From contig NZ_UETB01000005.1 of NCBI RefSeq assembly GCF_900116375.1, positions 124,001-188,000 of the forward strand: a stretch of DNA of 64,000 bases, read 5' to 3'. The notes under the pieces were generated by a model. The model ran no database searches and had not been told where the DNA came from. It saw nothing but the letters and a program-made list of their open reading frames with translations. The DNA comes from Georgenia satyanarayanai. GTDB taxonomy: Bacteria; Actinomycetota; Actinomycetes; Actinomycetales; Actinomycetaceae. Positions 1-8,820 of the stretch are shown here, in pieces (position 1 is the first letter of the stretch; the number at the start of each line of letters is the position of its first letter). The translations under genes were made by a program, and so were the position numbers.

Positions 1-184
1 GGATGTTGAGAGCGGTGCAGATCGAGGCGAGCAGCTCGGAGGACGCCTCCTTCTGACCGCGCTCCACCTCGCTGAGATAGCCGAGGGACACACGGGCCGC
101 GGAGGAGACCTCCCGCAGCGTCCGGCCCTGGTGCTGGCGCACCGTCCGGAGCACATCACCGATCTCACGTCGTAGGACGATCAT
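1..184 (-). CDS. clgR: XRE-family HTH regulator, ClgR-like (C-terminus beyond window)
   Basis: The first 61 codons of a small helix-turn-helix DNA-binding protein are visible, beginning [20 protein letters not shown] and containing the XRE helices ([20 protein letters not shown]). ClgR-type regulators control Clp protease and stress genes in actinobacteria. The start at 184 has a strong AGGAGGTGA Shine-Dalgarno sequence. A -10-like TACGGT lies at 221-226. Position directly after pgsA-cinA is the usual actinobacterial clgR position, which supports the name. The gene runs off the left end, so the C-terminus is unknown. Confidence 0.75.
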   Translation of the reverse strand, partial: MIVLRREIGDVLRTVRQHQGRTLREVSSAARVSLGYLSEVERGQKEASSELLASICTALNI

Positions 185-284
185 CGGGGTCACCTCCTGT
201 CGCTCACCGAAAGTTGTCTTACCGTACCCCGACGCGGGCGAGGGCGCGGGTCGGGTGGGTCGCCGTCCCACAGGGCGGCGTGTC

Positions 285-304
285 GGTCGCACCTCGGTGC
301 GGCC
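285..304 (-). terminator. Short hairpin between cinA and clgR
   Basis: Nine-base arms (285-293 and 296-304) with one G:U-compatible mismatch and a 2-nt gap, in the gap after the cinA stop. No T-run follows. It could attenuate transcription between cinA and the clgR-like gene. Confidence 0.3.
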
Positions 305-333
305 CGGAACACTGTTCGTCGTCATCAGTGTGG

Positions 334-825
334 TCAACGGTCCACCGGCGTCGTTTGTTCCCGGTCCTCCAGCAGCCCCAGGAGGAGGGCGAGCCCCGCG
401 CCGACCGCCGCGCGGCGCACGAGCGGGCGGGTGCCCGCGACCGCGAGACGGCGCGCCCGGACGGCGCCGCCGAGGCTGGCGGCGACGAACACGGTGCCCG
501 CGGGGGCGCCGTCGGCCGGACCCGGCCCCGCGACACCGGTGGTCCCGATGCCGCAGTCCGCACCGAGGAGGCGGGCGGCACCCAGCGCGAGCTGGCGGGC
601 GACCTCGGCCTGGACCGGGCCGCCGTCGTCCAGGACAGCCTGCTCGACGCCGAGGACCTGCGCCTTGAGGCTCGTCGCGTAGGTGACTACCCCGCCGAGC
701 ACCGCCCGGGAGGCGCCGGGGACGTCGATGAGCGCAGCGCTCACCAGCCCGCCCGTGAGCGACTCCCCGGTGGCGACGGTGAGCCCCGCGCGACGCAGGC
801 GCTCGACGACGGCGCCGGCGCTCAC
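334..825 (-). CDS. cinA: CinA C-terminal-type nicotinamide-nucleotide amidohydrolase
   Basis: A 163-residue protein that consists only of the CinA C-terminal (PncC-like) domain. This domain deamidates NMN to nicotinate mononucleotide in pyridine-nucleotide recycling. The signatures [14 protein letters not shown] near the N-terminus and [13 protein letters not shown] further on are visible. The GTG start at 825 overlaps the pgsA stop codon by four bases (GTGA), so translation is probably coupled. The N-terminal MoCF-like domain of long CinA proteins is absent, as is usual for this actinobacterial locus. Confidence 0.85.
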   Translation of the reverse strand: MSAGAVVERLRRAGLTVATGESLTGGLVSAALIDVPGASRAVLGGVVTYATSLKAQVLGVEQAVLDDGGPVQAEVARQLALGAARLLGADCGIGTTGVAGPGPADGAPAGTVFVAASLGGAVRARRLAVAGTRPLVRRAAVGAGLALLLGLLEDREQTTPVDR

Positions 826-1421
826 CGGCGGTCGGTCGCGGGCGCCTGGGCGATCCGCACGGCGCGCACGACGTAGTCCAGGCCGGTGACGACCGTGACG
901 AGCACGGCAAGGAGCATGACCCACCAGGCGCACACGAGCACCACGTCCGCCGCCGCCTGCGGGAGCAGGGACTCCCACGGGACGAGGTAGGCGGTGATGA
1001 AGACGATCTGGAGGACCGTCTTGAGCTTGCCGCCGTTGGAGGCGGCCATGACGGCGCGGCGCACCATGACGAAGCGCAGCGCCGTGATCCCGAGCTCGCG
1101 AACGATGATGACGACCGGTACCCACCACGGGATGGTGCCCTCCGCCCACAGCAGCAGGAGGGCCGAGATGACGAGGGCCTTGTCGGCGATCGGGTCGGCG
1201 ATCTTGCCGAAGTTCGTCACCAGGCCGCGGCTGCGGGCGATGTGACCGTCGAGCTTGTCGGTGGCCGCGGCGGCGAGGAAGACGACGGTGGCCGCGATGC
1301 GCGTGGCGGTGGAGTCCCCGAGCATGAGGACGGCGAAGACGGGAACGAGGGCCACTCGCACCATCGTCAGCACGTTCGCCAGGTTCCACAGCGGGACGTG
1401 AGGGGAGCTCTCCGTCGACAT
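822..1421 (-). CDS. pgsA: CDP-diacylglycerol--glycerol-3-phosphate 3-phosphatidyltransferase
   Basis: A 199-residue membrane enzyme of the CDP-alcohol phosphatidyltransferase family, which makes phosphatidylglycerophosphate for phosphatidylglycerol synthesis. The motif [27 protein letters not shown] is the D-G-x2-A-R-x8-G-x3-D-x3-D signature. Several hydrophobic segments follow. The start [16 protein letters not shown] at 1421 is preferred because upstream in-frame methionines would give a non-conserved extension. It is the first gene of the pgsA-cinA pair and is divergent from the capA-like gene. Confidence 0.92.
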   Translation of the reverse strand: MSTESSPHVPLWNLANVLTMVRVALVPVFAVLMLGDSTATRIAATVVFLAAAATDKLDGHIARSRGLVTNFGKIADPIADKALVISALLLLWAEGTIPWWVPVVIIVRELGITALRFVMVRRAVMAASNGGKLKTVLQIVFITAYLVPWESLLPQAAADVVLVCAWWVMLLAVLVTVVTGLDYVVRAVRIAQAPATDRR

Positions 1422-1469
1422 GGGGTCCAGGGTACGGGCCACCACGACGAGGGACCCGCCGTCGGGCAG

Positions 1470-1475
1470 TACTCT
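1470..1475 (+). promoter_or_regulatory. -10 hexamer TACTCT of the capA-like gene (leaderless)
   Basis: TACTCT ends 7 nt before the ATG at 1483. No Shine-Dalgarno sequence precedes that ATG, so transcription probably starts at the start codon. Confidence 0.5.
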
Positions 1476-1482
1476 CGGCGCC

Positions 1483-2781
1483 ATGGGACGCCACGCCCTC
1501 CCCTCCCGCCCACGGACCGCACCCTGGGTGGCGCTGGGTGTCGTCGTGCTCGTCGCCCTCCTCGCCGCCGTCGCGCTGTGGCGCCCGTGGCAGGACCAGC
1601 CGACCGCTGCGCCGTCCCCGACGGCGACGACGCAGCCCGCGGAGCCGAGCACGATCCCGTCCTCCACCCCGACCCCCGAGGCACGTCCCGACGCCCGCTT
1701 CACCATCCTCGGCGGCGGCGACGTGCTGCCCCACACGACGGTCATCAACACGGCGCGAACCGGTGACGGCTATGACTTCGTCCCCATGCTCGAGGCGACG
1801 GCGGAGTACACCCGCGGGGCCGACCTCGCGCTGTGCAACGCGGAGGTCCCCATCGCGCCGGCGGGAACCGAGCCGAGCGGCTACCCGATGTTCGGCGCCC
1901 CCGAGGAGCTGGCGGCGGACCTCGCCCGCCTCGGCTGGGACGGCTGCTCGACCGGCACGAACCACAGTCTCGACCGCGGCATGGACGGCCTCACCCACAC
2001 CCTGGACGTGTTCGACGCCGCGGGCCTGGGCCACGTCGGCACCGCCCGCAGCCAGGCGGAGGCGGACAGCGCGCAGTGGTACGAGCTCGAGCGGGAGGGC
2101 CAGACCATCCGGGTGGCCCAGCTGGGGGCGACCTACGGCACGAACGGCATCCCGGTGCCGGCCGACGCCCCGTGGGCGGTCGAGCTCATCGACGCCGACC
2201 GGCTCGTGCGGATGGCGACGGACGCCCGCGAGGCCGGTGCGGACATCGTCGTCGCAAGCATCCACTGCTGCAGCGAGTACAGCGGGGACATCCACCCCGA
2301 CCAGGCGAGCCTCGCCGAGACCCTCGCCGACTCCGGGCAGGTCGACCTCGTCCTCGGTCACCACGCGCACGTCCCCCAACCCATCGACCGCGTACCCGGC
2401 GGCCCCGCCGGCGAGGGGATGTGGGTGGCCTACGGGCTGGGCAACTTCATCTCCAACCAGGACGAGCTGTGCTGCGTGCCGCAGACCGCCACCGGCCTGC
2501 TCGCCCTCGCGCACATCGTCAAGCCCGACGGCGAACCGGCCCGGGTGGAGTCGGTGGAGTGGACGGCCGTCACGGTCGACCGCGTCGGCGACCAGCGGCT
2601 GCACGTCCTGTCCGACCTCGTGGCCGAGGAGCGTCCCGAGGGGTTGGCCCTCACCGAGCAGCAGGTCACCAGCCGCTACCAGCAGGTCCTCGACGTCGTC
2701 GGGGACGTGGCCACCGAGCGCACCGAGCCCCCCGAGCCCACCGGCCCCCCGCCCAAGGTCCTCCCGCGCCCCACCGACTAA
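1483..2781 (+). CDS. CapA-family metallophosphatase-like membrane-anchored protein
   Basis: A 432-residue protein with an N-terminal membrane anchor (TAPWVALGVVVLVALLAAVA), a low-complexity Pro/Thr linker and a CapA/PGA_cap domain. Visible metallophosphatase-like elements are GGGDVLPH, CNAEVP, TGTNHSLDRG and VLGHHAHVPQPID. The family includes poly-gamma-glutamate capsule protein CapA, but no other capsule gene is nearby, so the role is open. The ATG at 1483 is chosen over one at 1420 because of the leaderless promoter signature. It converges on ftsK, with the first repeat array directly after its stop. Confidence 0.8.
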   Translation: MGRHALPSRPRTAPWVALGVVVLVALLAAVALWRPWQDQPTAAPSPTATTQPAEPSTIPSSTPTPEARPDARFTILGGGDVLPHTTVINTARTGDGYDFVPMLEATAEYTRGADLALCNAEVPIAPAGTEPSGYPMFGAPEELAADLARLGWDGCSTGTNHSLDRGMDGLTHTLDVFDAAGLGHVGTARSQAEADSAQWYELEREGQTIRVAQLGATYGTNGIPVPADAPWAVELIDADRLVRMATDAREAGADIVVASIHCCSEYSGDIHPDQASLAETLADSGQVDLVLGHHAHVPQPIDRVPGGPAGEGMWVAYGLGNFISNQDELCCVPQTATGLLALAHIVKPDGEPARVESVEWTAVTVDRVGDQRLHVLSDLVAEERPEGLALTEQQVTSRYQQVLDVVGDVATERTEPPEPTGPPPKVLPRPTD

Positions 2782-2787
2782 CCCCCT

Positions 2788-2872
2788 CGCCGAGCGCTGA
2801 GTTGTTCCCGCCCACACTCTCGCCGAGCGCTGAGTTATTACCGCCACGCTCTCGCCGAGCGCTGAGTTGTTA
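2788..2872 (+). repeat. Inverted-array repeat locus A, plus arm (3 copies)
   Basis: Three copies of the ~20-bp motif GCCGAGCGCTGAGTTGTT at 2788-2806, 2821-2840 and 2853-2872, all in plus orientation, with related linkers (cgcccacactct and ccgccacgctct). The second copy reads GTTATTA instead of GTTGTTA. The array begins 6 bp after the capA-like stop codon. A 53-bp spacer (2873-2925), including the dyad TGACA-N7-TGTCA, separates it from the minus arm. Confidence 0.9.
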
Positions 2873-2925
2873 CTGACAGCGCACGTGTCAGCCGGCGCAC
2901 AGCGATCTCCACGCGACAAGGGCGG

Positions 2926-3214
2926 CAATAGCTCAGCTCTCGGCGCACGAGGGCCGAGCACGACGCGACAGCGGCGGTAACAACTCAGCGCTCGGCGCAA
3001 GGAAGAGCCCGGCACGACGCGACCGGGCGGTAACAACTCAGCGCTCGGCGCAGGAGAGGGCCCGGCACGGCGCGACCAAGGCGGTAACAACTCAGCGCTC
3101 GGCGCAAGGAAGAGCCCGGCACGACGCGACCGGGCGGCAACAACTCAGCGCTCGGCGCAGGAGAGGGGCGGGCGGGCACGGCGCGAGCGGGGCGCAACAA
3201 CTCAGCGCTCGGGG
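2926..3214 (-). repeat. Inverted-array repeat locus A, minus arm (6 copies, ~53-bp period)
   Basis: Six reverse-oriented copies at 2926-2945, 2978-2997, 3031-3050, 3085-3104, 3138-3157 and 3195-3214, spaced 52-57 bp. Linkers share the elements cccggcac and gcgcgac. Two linker types alternate (caaggaagagcccggcacga and caggagagggcccggcacgg), so a ~107-bp dimer is itself duplicated. The array ends 18 bp before the ftsK stop, so ftsK mRNA reads the motif in the same sense as capA mRNA does on the other side. Confidence 0.9.
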
Positions 3215-3232
3215 TACGAGGGGGGCGGGCGG

Positions 3233-5866
3233 TCAGCGGTTGGTGAGGTTCCAGGCGTCCTCGTCGGAGGGAGCGTCGTCGTCGTAGTAGTCGTCGACGA
3301 CCTCCGCGTCCCCCGTGGGCAGCACCGTGGTGGCGTCCACCTCCGCGGCGACGTCGTAGGGCACGTCCTCCCCCGACGGCGCGGGGGTCTCCCCGCGCAG
3401 CATCGCCAGCGTGGCGGGCAGGTCGTCGGGCTGGATGAGCACGTCGCGGGCCTTGGAGCCCTCGGACGGGCCGACGATCTCCCGCGACTCGAGCAGGTCC
3501 ATGAGCCGCCCTGCCTTGGCGAAGCCGACGCGCAGCTTGCGCTGGAGCATCGACGTCGAGCCGAACTGGGAGCTGACGACGAGCTCGGCCGCCTGGAGCA
3601 GGAGGTCGAGGTCGTCACCGATGTCCTCGTCGACCTGCTTCTTGGCGGCCGTGGGGACGACGTCCTCGCGGTAGCTCGGCTGCAGCTGGCTCTTGACGTG
3701 CTCGACGACGGCGTGGACCTCAGACTCCGTGACCCAGGCGCCCTGGACACGCATCGGCTTGGGCGCGCCCATGGGCAGGAACAGCGCGTCACCCTGGCCG
3801 ATGAGCTTCTCGGCGCCCGGCTGGTCGAGGACGACGCGGGAGTCGGCGAGCGACGACGTCGCGAAGGCGAGCCGCGAGGGCACGTTGGCCTTGATGAGGC
3901 CGGTGACGACGTCGACGCTGGGGCGCTGGGTGGCGAGCACGAGGTGGATGCCGGCGGCTCGGGCCAGCTGGGTGATGCGCTGGACCGAGGCCTCGACGTC
4001 GCGCGGGGCCACCATCATGAGGTCGGCGAGCTCGTCGACGACGACGAGGAGGTAGGGGTAGGTCGAGATCGTCCGCTCGCTGCCCGGCAGCGGCTTGACC
4101 TTCCCGGCGCGGACCCCGGCGTTGAAGTCGTCGATGTGCTTGTAGCCGTAGGCGGCGAGGTCGTCGTAGCGGGCGTCCATCTCCCGCACGACCCACTCCA
4201 GCGCCTCGGCGGCCTTCTTCGGGTTGGTGATGATCGGGGTGATCAGGTGCGGGATGCCCTCGTAGATCGTCAGCTCCACCCGCTTGGGGTCGACGAGCAC
4301 CATGCGCACCTCCTCGGGGGTGGCACGCATCATGATCGAGGTGATCATCGAGTTGACGAAGCTCGACTTACCGGCGCCGGTGGCACCGGCGACGAGCAGG
4401 TGGGGCATCTTGGCGAGGTTGGCGACGACGTAACCACCCTCGACGTCCTTGCCCACGCCCATGACGAGGGGGTGCTCGGTCCGGCGGGCGACCGACGAGC
4501 GCAGCACATCACCGAGGGAGACCGTCTCGCGGTCCGCGTTGGGGATCTCGATGCCGATCGCGGACTTCCCGGGGATGGGCGACAGGATCCGGACGTCGGC
4601 GCTGGCGACGGCGTAGGCGATGTTCTTGCTCAGTGCCGTGACCCGCTCGACCTTCGTGCCGGCCCCGAGCTCGACCTCGTACCGGGTGACGGTCGGGCCG
4701 CGGGAGAAGCCGGTGACCTTGGCGTTGATCTCGAACTGCTCGAGGACGTTGCTCAGGGCCTCGACGACGCGGTCGTTGGCGGCCGAGCGGACCTTGTGCG
4801 GGGCGCCCTTGGTGAGGACGTCGTCGGCGGGCAGCTGGTAGACGATGTCGGGGCTGAGCTCGAGCTGCTCGGCGCGGGCGGGCAGCGGCTCGGTCGGCGG
4901 GGCGGAGAGCTCCTCCTCCGGTGCGACGGGCTCCGGCTCGGGCGCGGTCTTCTTGCGGGCCCGCTTGCGGCCCGGCTCGGGCATGACGGTCGTCTCGTCG
5001 GTGGCGGCGGCCGTCTCGGCCGCCCGGGCGTAGGCCTCGTCGGCCACGTACTCCCCGGGCACGACCTCGGCCTCGGCCCTGGGCGCACGGCGACGACGCG
5101 GGCGCGGCGGCCGGGCGGCGTCGACCTCCTCCTGCGGCGGGGAGGTGGGTGCGGCGTCGTCGTCCTTGCGCCCCGCGAGCCCCCGCAGCTTGCGCGGGAT
5201 GGCCGCCACCGGGGTGGCGGTGATGATGAGGAGGGAGAAGAAGGCGAGCAGGACGAGCACCGGGATCGCGACCCACTCGCTGAGGAGCACGGTCAGCGGG
5301 GTGCCGACGAGCCATCCGACCACGCCGCCGGCGTCCTGCACGGCCGCGAACTCGCGGGTGGCGCTCGGGACGCCCTTGGCGACGTGGATGATGCCGGTGA
5401 CGGCGACGACGGCGATCGCGACGCCGATGGTCACGCGGCCGTTGTCCTGGCCGCGTTCGGGGTGGCGCATGAGCCGCACGGCGAGGACGACGAGCGGCAC
5501 GGGGAGCAGGACGGCGAGGACGCCGACGCTGCCTGCGGTGACGGCGTGCACGACGGTCCCCGCCGCGCCGGACAGGCCGAACCACTCACGCGCGGCGACG
5601 ATGATCGCCAGCGCGAGGAGCAGCAGGGCCACCCCGTCCTTGCGGAGTGCCGGGTCCAGCCCGCGGGCACCACTTCCCATACGACGCAGCGTCCCTCCGA
5701 TGACGTGGGCGATCCCCAACCACAGCCCGCGCACCGCCCGGACCGGCCACGGCGGGCGTGACGGGCTGGGGGCGCGGCTCGACCGTCCACCGGAGCGCGC
5801 GGCCGAGCTCACGCTCGGCCTGGCGGGCCGGGCGGACCGTGCGGGGGAAGTCGTACGGGTCGCCAT
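3233..5866 (-). CDS. ftsK: DNA translocase FtsK/SpoIIIE
   Basis: An 877-residue septal DNA pump that clears chromosome termini during division. Four hydrophobic segments lie in the first ~240 residues, followed by a charged Ala/Pro/Glu linker and the motor domain. Walker A (GATGAGKSS) is near residue 494 and Walker B ([11 protein letters not shown]) near 610. The winged-helix gamma domain ([20 protein letters not shown]), which reads KOPS-type polar sequences, is at about 755-810. GGAGG precedes the ATG at 5866. Its 3' end adjoins repeat locus A. Confidence 0.97.
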   Translation of the reverse strand: MATRTTSPARSARPARPSVSSAARSGGRSSRAPSPSRPPWPVRAVRGLWLGIAHVIGGTLRRMGSGARGLDPALRKDGVALLLLALAIIVAAREWFGLSGAAGTVVHAVTAGSVGVLAVLLPVPLVVLAVRLMRHPERGQDNGRVTIGVAIAVVAVTGIIHVAKGVPSATREFAAVQDAGGVVGWLVGTPLTVLLSEWVAIPVLVLLAFFSLLIITATPVAAIPRKLRGLAGRKDDDAAPTSPPQEEVDAARPPRPRRRRAPRAEAEVVPGEYVADEAYARAAETAAATDETTVMPEPGRKRARKKTAPEPEPVAPEEELSAPPTEPLPARAEQLELSPDIVYQLPADDVLTKGAPHKVRSAANDRVVEALSNVLEQFEINAKVTGFSRGPTVTRYEVELGAGTKVERVTALSKNIAYAVASADVRILSPIPGKSAIGIEIPNADRETVSLGDVLRSSVARRTEHPLVMGVGKDVEGGYVVANLAKMPHLLVAGATGAGKSSFVNSMITSIMMRATPEEVRMVLVDPKRVELTIYEGIPHLITPIITNPKKAAEALEWVVREMDARYDDLAAYGYKHIDDFNAGVRAGKVKPLPGSERTISTYPYLLVVVDELADLMMVAPRDVEASVQRITQLARAAGIHLVLATQRPSVDVVTGLIKANVPSRLAFATSSLADSRVVLDQPGAEKLIGQGDALFLPMGAPKPMRVQGAWVTESEVHAVVEHVKSQLQPSYREDVVPTAAKKQVDEDIGDDLDLLLQAAELVVSSQFGSTSMLQRKLRVGFAKAGRLMDLLESREIVGPSEGSKARDVLIQPDDLPATLAMLRGETPAPSGEDVPYDVAAEVDATTVLPTGDAEVVDDYYDDDAPSDEDAWNLTNR

Positions 5867-5881
5867 GTGTGTCCTCCAAGC

Positions 5882-5900
5882 GGTGCGTCACAGACGCACC
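5882..5900. other. Inverted repeat GGTGCGT-N5-ACGCACC upstream of ftsK
   Basis: A perfect 7-bp dyad in the gap between the membrane-protein stop (5975) and the ftsK start (5866). It could be a weak terminator of the upstream gene or a regulator site. Confidence 0.35.
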
Positions 5901-5974
5901 TGCGGGTCCACTGAACCACACCGCACCCACGGAGTGCCCGGTGGACACGCGAGACCGGCCCGATCCGTTGCGCG

Positions 5975-6385
5975 TCACACCGTGAGGAGCCCCACGCCGA
6001 GCGTGACGAGCCCGGCGACGAGGAACGCCGCTCCGAGGGGCAGGAGGAGCACGAGCCGGCTCGGCCGCTGTCGTCCCCTCCCGAGCGCCGAGAGGAAGAA
6101 CCCGGCGGGCATGAGGATCGCCGCGACGAGCACCCCGGTACGGGCGAGCCACGCCCACGCGCCCGTGAGCCCGGTGGCCTCGGTGAGGACGAGGCAGACG
6201 AGGCCGAGGACGATGAACACCCCGGCGTGCGCGTGCCCTGCCCGGTAGAAGGAGGTCTGGAACGGGGTGGCGGGCACCTTCGCAGTGACCACCTGCGTCA
6301 TGAAGTACCCGCCGCTGGTGACGGTGACCGCCGCGAGCAGGGCGATGCCCGCGGTCGTCAGCGCGGCTGGGGAGAGCTCGAGCAC
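5975..6385 (-). CDS. Small four-helix membrane protein, probable TetR target
   Basis: A 136-residue protein of four hydrophobic segments (for example TTAGIALLAAVTVTSGGYF and AWLARTGVLVAAILMPAGFF). No enzymatic motif is visible and I do not recognise a named family. The GTG at 6385 is chosen because GAGGAGGT precedes it by a normal distance. A farther methionine at 6412 would lie inside the operator. It is divergent from the TetR gene and shares a palindromic operator with it, so it is likely derepressed when the TetR protein binds its ligand. Confidence 0.7.
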   Translation of the reverse strand: MLELSPAALTTAGIALLAAVTVTSGGYFMTQVVTAKVPATPFQTSFYRAGHAHAGVFIVLGLVCLVLTEATGLTGAWAWLARTGVLVAAILMPAGFFLSALGRGRQRPSRLVLLLPLGAAFLVAGLVTLGVGLLTV

Positions 6386-6400
6386 GGTGACCTCCTCGAC

Positions 6401-6430
6401 GTTGTCTAACACTGTTAGATAACACCGTTA
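6401..6430. promoter_or_regulatory. TetR-type palindromic operator in the divergent promoter region
   Basis: GTTGTCTAAC (6401-6410), spacer ACT, GTTAGATAAC (6414-6423): 10-bp arms matching at 9 of 10 positions. An overlapping second dyad, TAAC-ACC-GTTA, covers 6420-6430, giving tandem sites. The stretch is markedly AT-richer than its surroundings and sits between the divergent starts at 6385 and 6466, the expected place for an autoregulated TetR operator. Confidence 0.8.
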
Positions 6431-6451
6431 GACCGGTCAGTGTCAACGCCT

Positions 6452-6457
6452 TAGACT
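6452..6457 (+). promoter_or_regulatory. -10 hexamer TAGACT of the tetR gene (leaderless)
   Basis: TAGACT lies 8 nt before the ATG at 6466, with no Shine-Dalgarno sequence between them. The operator at 6401-6430 covers the -35 region. Confidence 0.5.
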
Positions 6458-6465
6458 CCCGTCCC

Positions 6466-7032
6466 ATGGCCCGCCCTCGCCCGCACGACGACGCACTCCG
6501 TACCGCCCTCGTCGAGCTCGCCTCACGGACGGTCGCCGAGCACGGCAGCGGCGCCCTGTCCCTGCGCACGGTCGCCGCGGCGGCAGGGACGACGACGGCG
6601 GCGATCTACACCCTCTTCGGGGGCCGGGACGGCCTGCTGAGCGCCGTCGTCGACGAGGGGTTCCGCCGCTTCGCCGAGCGCCTGGCCGCGGTCCCGCGCA
6701 CGGACGACCCCGGCGCCGACCTCCTCGCCCTCGGCCTGGCCTACCGGGACAACGCCCTGGCCAACCCGCACTTCTACCGGGTGATGTTCGGCTCCTCCCC
6801 CGGCGCCGAGGCTGCCCGCGACGGCGTCCCGACCACCGCGCGGCCGACGTTCCGCGTGCTGCGCGGCGCCGTCGCCCGGCTGCCCGGCGTGCCCGACGCG
6901 GAGGAGCGCGCCCTCGAGCTGTGGGCGCTGGCCCACGGGCTCGTCAGCCTCGAGCTCGCGGAGCTGCTGCCCGGCACCCGGGCCGAGCGGGACGCCCGCT
7001 ACCGGTCGGCGCTGCTCGGGTCGCGGCGCTGA
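6466..7032 (+). CDS. TetR/AcrR-family transcriptional regulator
   Basis: A 188-residue regulator. The N-terminal HTH is visible as LSLRTVAAAAGTTTAAIYTLF, followed by GGRDGLLSAVVDEGF typical of TetR helix 4. The C-terminal ligand domain resembles the WHG type (HFYRVMFGSS). It very probably represses itself and the divergent membrane-protein gene through the operator at 6401-6430. The inducer cannot be told from sequence. It converges with rnj over a perfect hairpin. Confidence 0.88.
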   Translation: MARPRPHDDALRTALVELASRTVAEHGSGALSLRTVAAAAGTTTAAIYTLFGGRDGLLSAVVDEGFRRFAERLAAVPRTDDPGADLLALGLAYRDNALANPHFYRVMFGSSPGAEAARDGVPTTARPTFRVLRGAVARLPGVPDAEERALELWALAHGLVSLELAELLPGTRAERDARYRSALLGSRR

Positions 7033-7089
7033 GACGGCGCGACCCAGGTCGCCGCGGCGCGGGGCACGCGGCCCGGGACGAGGGCGACG

Positions 7090-7124
7090 ATGGCCGCGAC
7101 GAGGACGGTCATCGTCGCGGCCAT
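7090..7124. terminator. Bidirectional hairpin between tetR and rnj
   Basis: Perfect 13-bp arms (7090-7102 and 7112-7124) with a 9-nt loop, located between the two convergent stop codons. The stem is GC-rich and without a strong T-run, as usual in actinobacterial terminators. Confidence 0.65.
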
Positions 7125-7134
7125 GGGACCGCGC

Positions 7135-8820
7135 CTACGCCTCGACGACCACCGGGATGATCATCGGCCGACGGCGCAGCCGCGAGGAGGCCCAGCGTCC
7201 GACGACCCGCCGCATCACCTGCTGCAGCTGGCGCGTGTCCGAGGTGCCTCCCTGTGCCGCGCTGGTGAGCTCCTGGGCCAGCTTGGGCAGGATCCCGTCG
7301 AAGACGGACTCGTCCTCGGCCATGCCGCGGGCCTGGATGTGCGGGCCGGCGACGACGGCGCCGGTCGCGGAGTCCACGGCGGCGAAGATGGAGATGAAGC
7401 CCTCCTCGCCGAGGATACGGCGGTCCTTGAGCTCGGCCTCGGTGATCTCCCCGACGCTCGAGCCGTCGACGTAGACGTAGCGGCTCGGCACGGCTCCGAC
7501 GATCCGGGCCCTGCCGTCGACGAGGTCGACGACGACGCCGTCCTCGGCGAGCACGACACGCTCGGCGGGCACGCCGGTCTTGACGGCGAGCGCCCCGTTG
7601 GCCACGAGGTGGCGGATCTCCCCGTGCACCGGCATGACGTTGCGCGGCTTGACGATGTTGTAGCAGTAGAGGAGCTCGCCGGCGCTGGCGTGACCGGAGA
7701 CGTGCACCCGGGCGTTGGCCTGGTGGACGACCTTGGCGCCGAGACGGGTGAGCCCGTTGATGACGCGGTAGACCGAGTTCTCGTTGCCGGGGATGAGGGA
7801 GGAGGCGAAGATCACCGTGTCCCCCGGGCCGACCGACACGCGGTGGTCCCGGTTGGCGATGCGGCTCAGCGCCGCCATCGGCTCGCCCTGCGAGCCGGTC
7901 GCCATGAGGACGAGCTCGTCGTCGCGCAGGTCGTCGACCTGCTTGACGTCGACGACGGTGTCCTCCGGGACGTGGAGGTAGCCGAGGTCGGCGGCGATCT
8001 TCATGTTCCGCACCATCGAGCGCCCGACGAAGGCGACCTTGCGGCGGTGGGCGTAGGCGGCGTCGAGCACCTGCTGCACCCGGTGGACGTGCGAGGCGAA
8101 GGAGGCGACGACGATCTTCTGGGTGGCGTCGGCGAAGACGGAGTCCAGGACCGGGCCGATCTCCGCCTCGGCGGTGGTGAAGCCGGGGACCTCGGCGTTG
8201 GTCGAGTCGGTCATGAACAGGTCCACGCCCTCCTCGCCGAGGCGGGCGAAGGCGCGCAGGTCGGTGATCCGACCGTCCAGCGGGAGCTGGTCCATCTTGA
8301 AGTCACCGGTGTGGAGCACGTTGCCGGCGCCGGTGCGCACCATGACGGCCAGCGCGTCGGGGATGGAGTGGTTGACGGCGACGAACTCGGTCTCGAAAGG
8401 CCCGAAGCGCTCGACCTGCCCCTCCTTGACCGCGCGGGTGCGGGGCGTGATGCGGTGCTCCTTGAGCTTGGCCTCGATGAACGCGAGGGTGAGCTGGGAG
8501 CCGATGAGCGGGATGTCCTGGCGCAGCCGCAGAAGGTAGGGCACGGCACCGATGTGGTCCTCGTGGCCGTGGGTGAGGACGATCGCCTCGACGTCTCCCA
8601 TGCGGTCGGCGATGTAGTCGAAGTCCGGGAGGATGAGGTCGACGCCGGGCTGGTGGTCCTCGGGGAAGAGCACGCCGCAGTCGATGATGAGCAGGCGGCC
8701 CTCGTACTCGAGGACGGCCATGTTGCGGCCGACCTCACCCAGGCCTCCGAGGGCGACGACACGCAGCGCCCCTGGCGCGAGGGGCCCGGGAGGCGCGAGG
8801 TCGGGGTGGGTGTGGCTCAC
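7135..8820 (-). CDS. rnj: Ribonuclease J
   Basis: A 561-residue metallo-beta-lactamase/beta-CASP nuclease combining 5'-3' exo- and endonuclease activity in mRNA decay and rRNA maturation. The zinc motif HGHEDHIG is near residue 83-90. Later elements HTGDFKMD, MTDSTNAEVPG and the C-terminal HVSGHASAGELLY are also present. The GTG start at 8820 overlaps the dapA stop by four bases (GTGA). The dapA-rnj pair is a standard actinobacterial arrangement. Confidence 0.96.
   Translation of the reverse strand: MSHTHPDLAPPGPLAPGALRVVALGGLGEVGRNMAVLEYEGRLLIIDCGVLFPEDHQPGVDLILPDFDYIADRMGDVEAIVLTHGHEDHIGAVPYLLRLRQDIPLIGSQLTLAFIEAKLKEHRITPRTRAVKEGQVERFGPFETEFVAVNHSIPDALAVMVRTGAGNVLHTGDFKMDQLPLDGRITDLRAFARLGEEGVDLFMTDSTNAEVPGFTTAEAEIGPVLDSVFADATQKIVVASFASHVHRVQQVLDAAYAHRRKVAFVGRSMVRNMKIAADLGYLHVPEDTVVDVKQVDDLRDDELVLMATGSQGEPMAALSRIANRDHRVSVGPGDTVIFASSLIPGNENSVYRVINGLTRLGAKVVHQANARVHVSGHASAGELLYCYNIVKPRNVMPVHGEIRHLVANGALAVKTGVPAERVVLAEDGVVVDLVDGRARIVGAVPSRYVYVDGSSVGEITEAELKDRRILGEEGFISIFAAVDSATGAVVAGPHIQARGMAEDESVFDGILPKLAQELTSAAQGGTSDTRQLQQVMRRVVGRWASSRLRRRPMIIPVVVEA

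Noticed and set aside
334-3090. A 918-codon minus-strand reading frame extending from cinA through repeat locus A
   Set aside because: Only its last ~163 codons match a protein family. The rest is an antisense or out-of-frame shadow of pgsA and the capA-like gene plus repeats.
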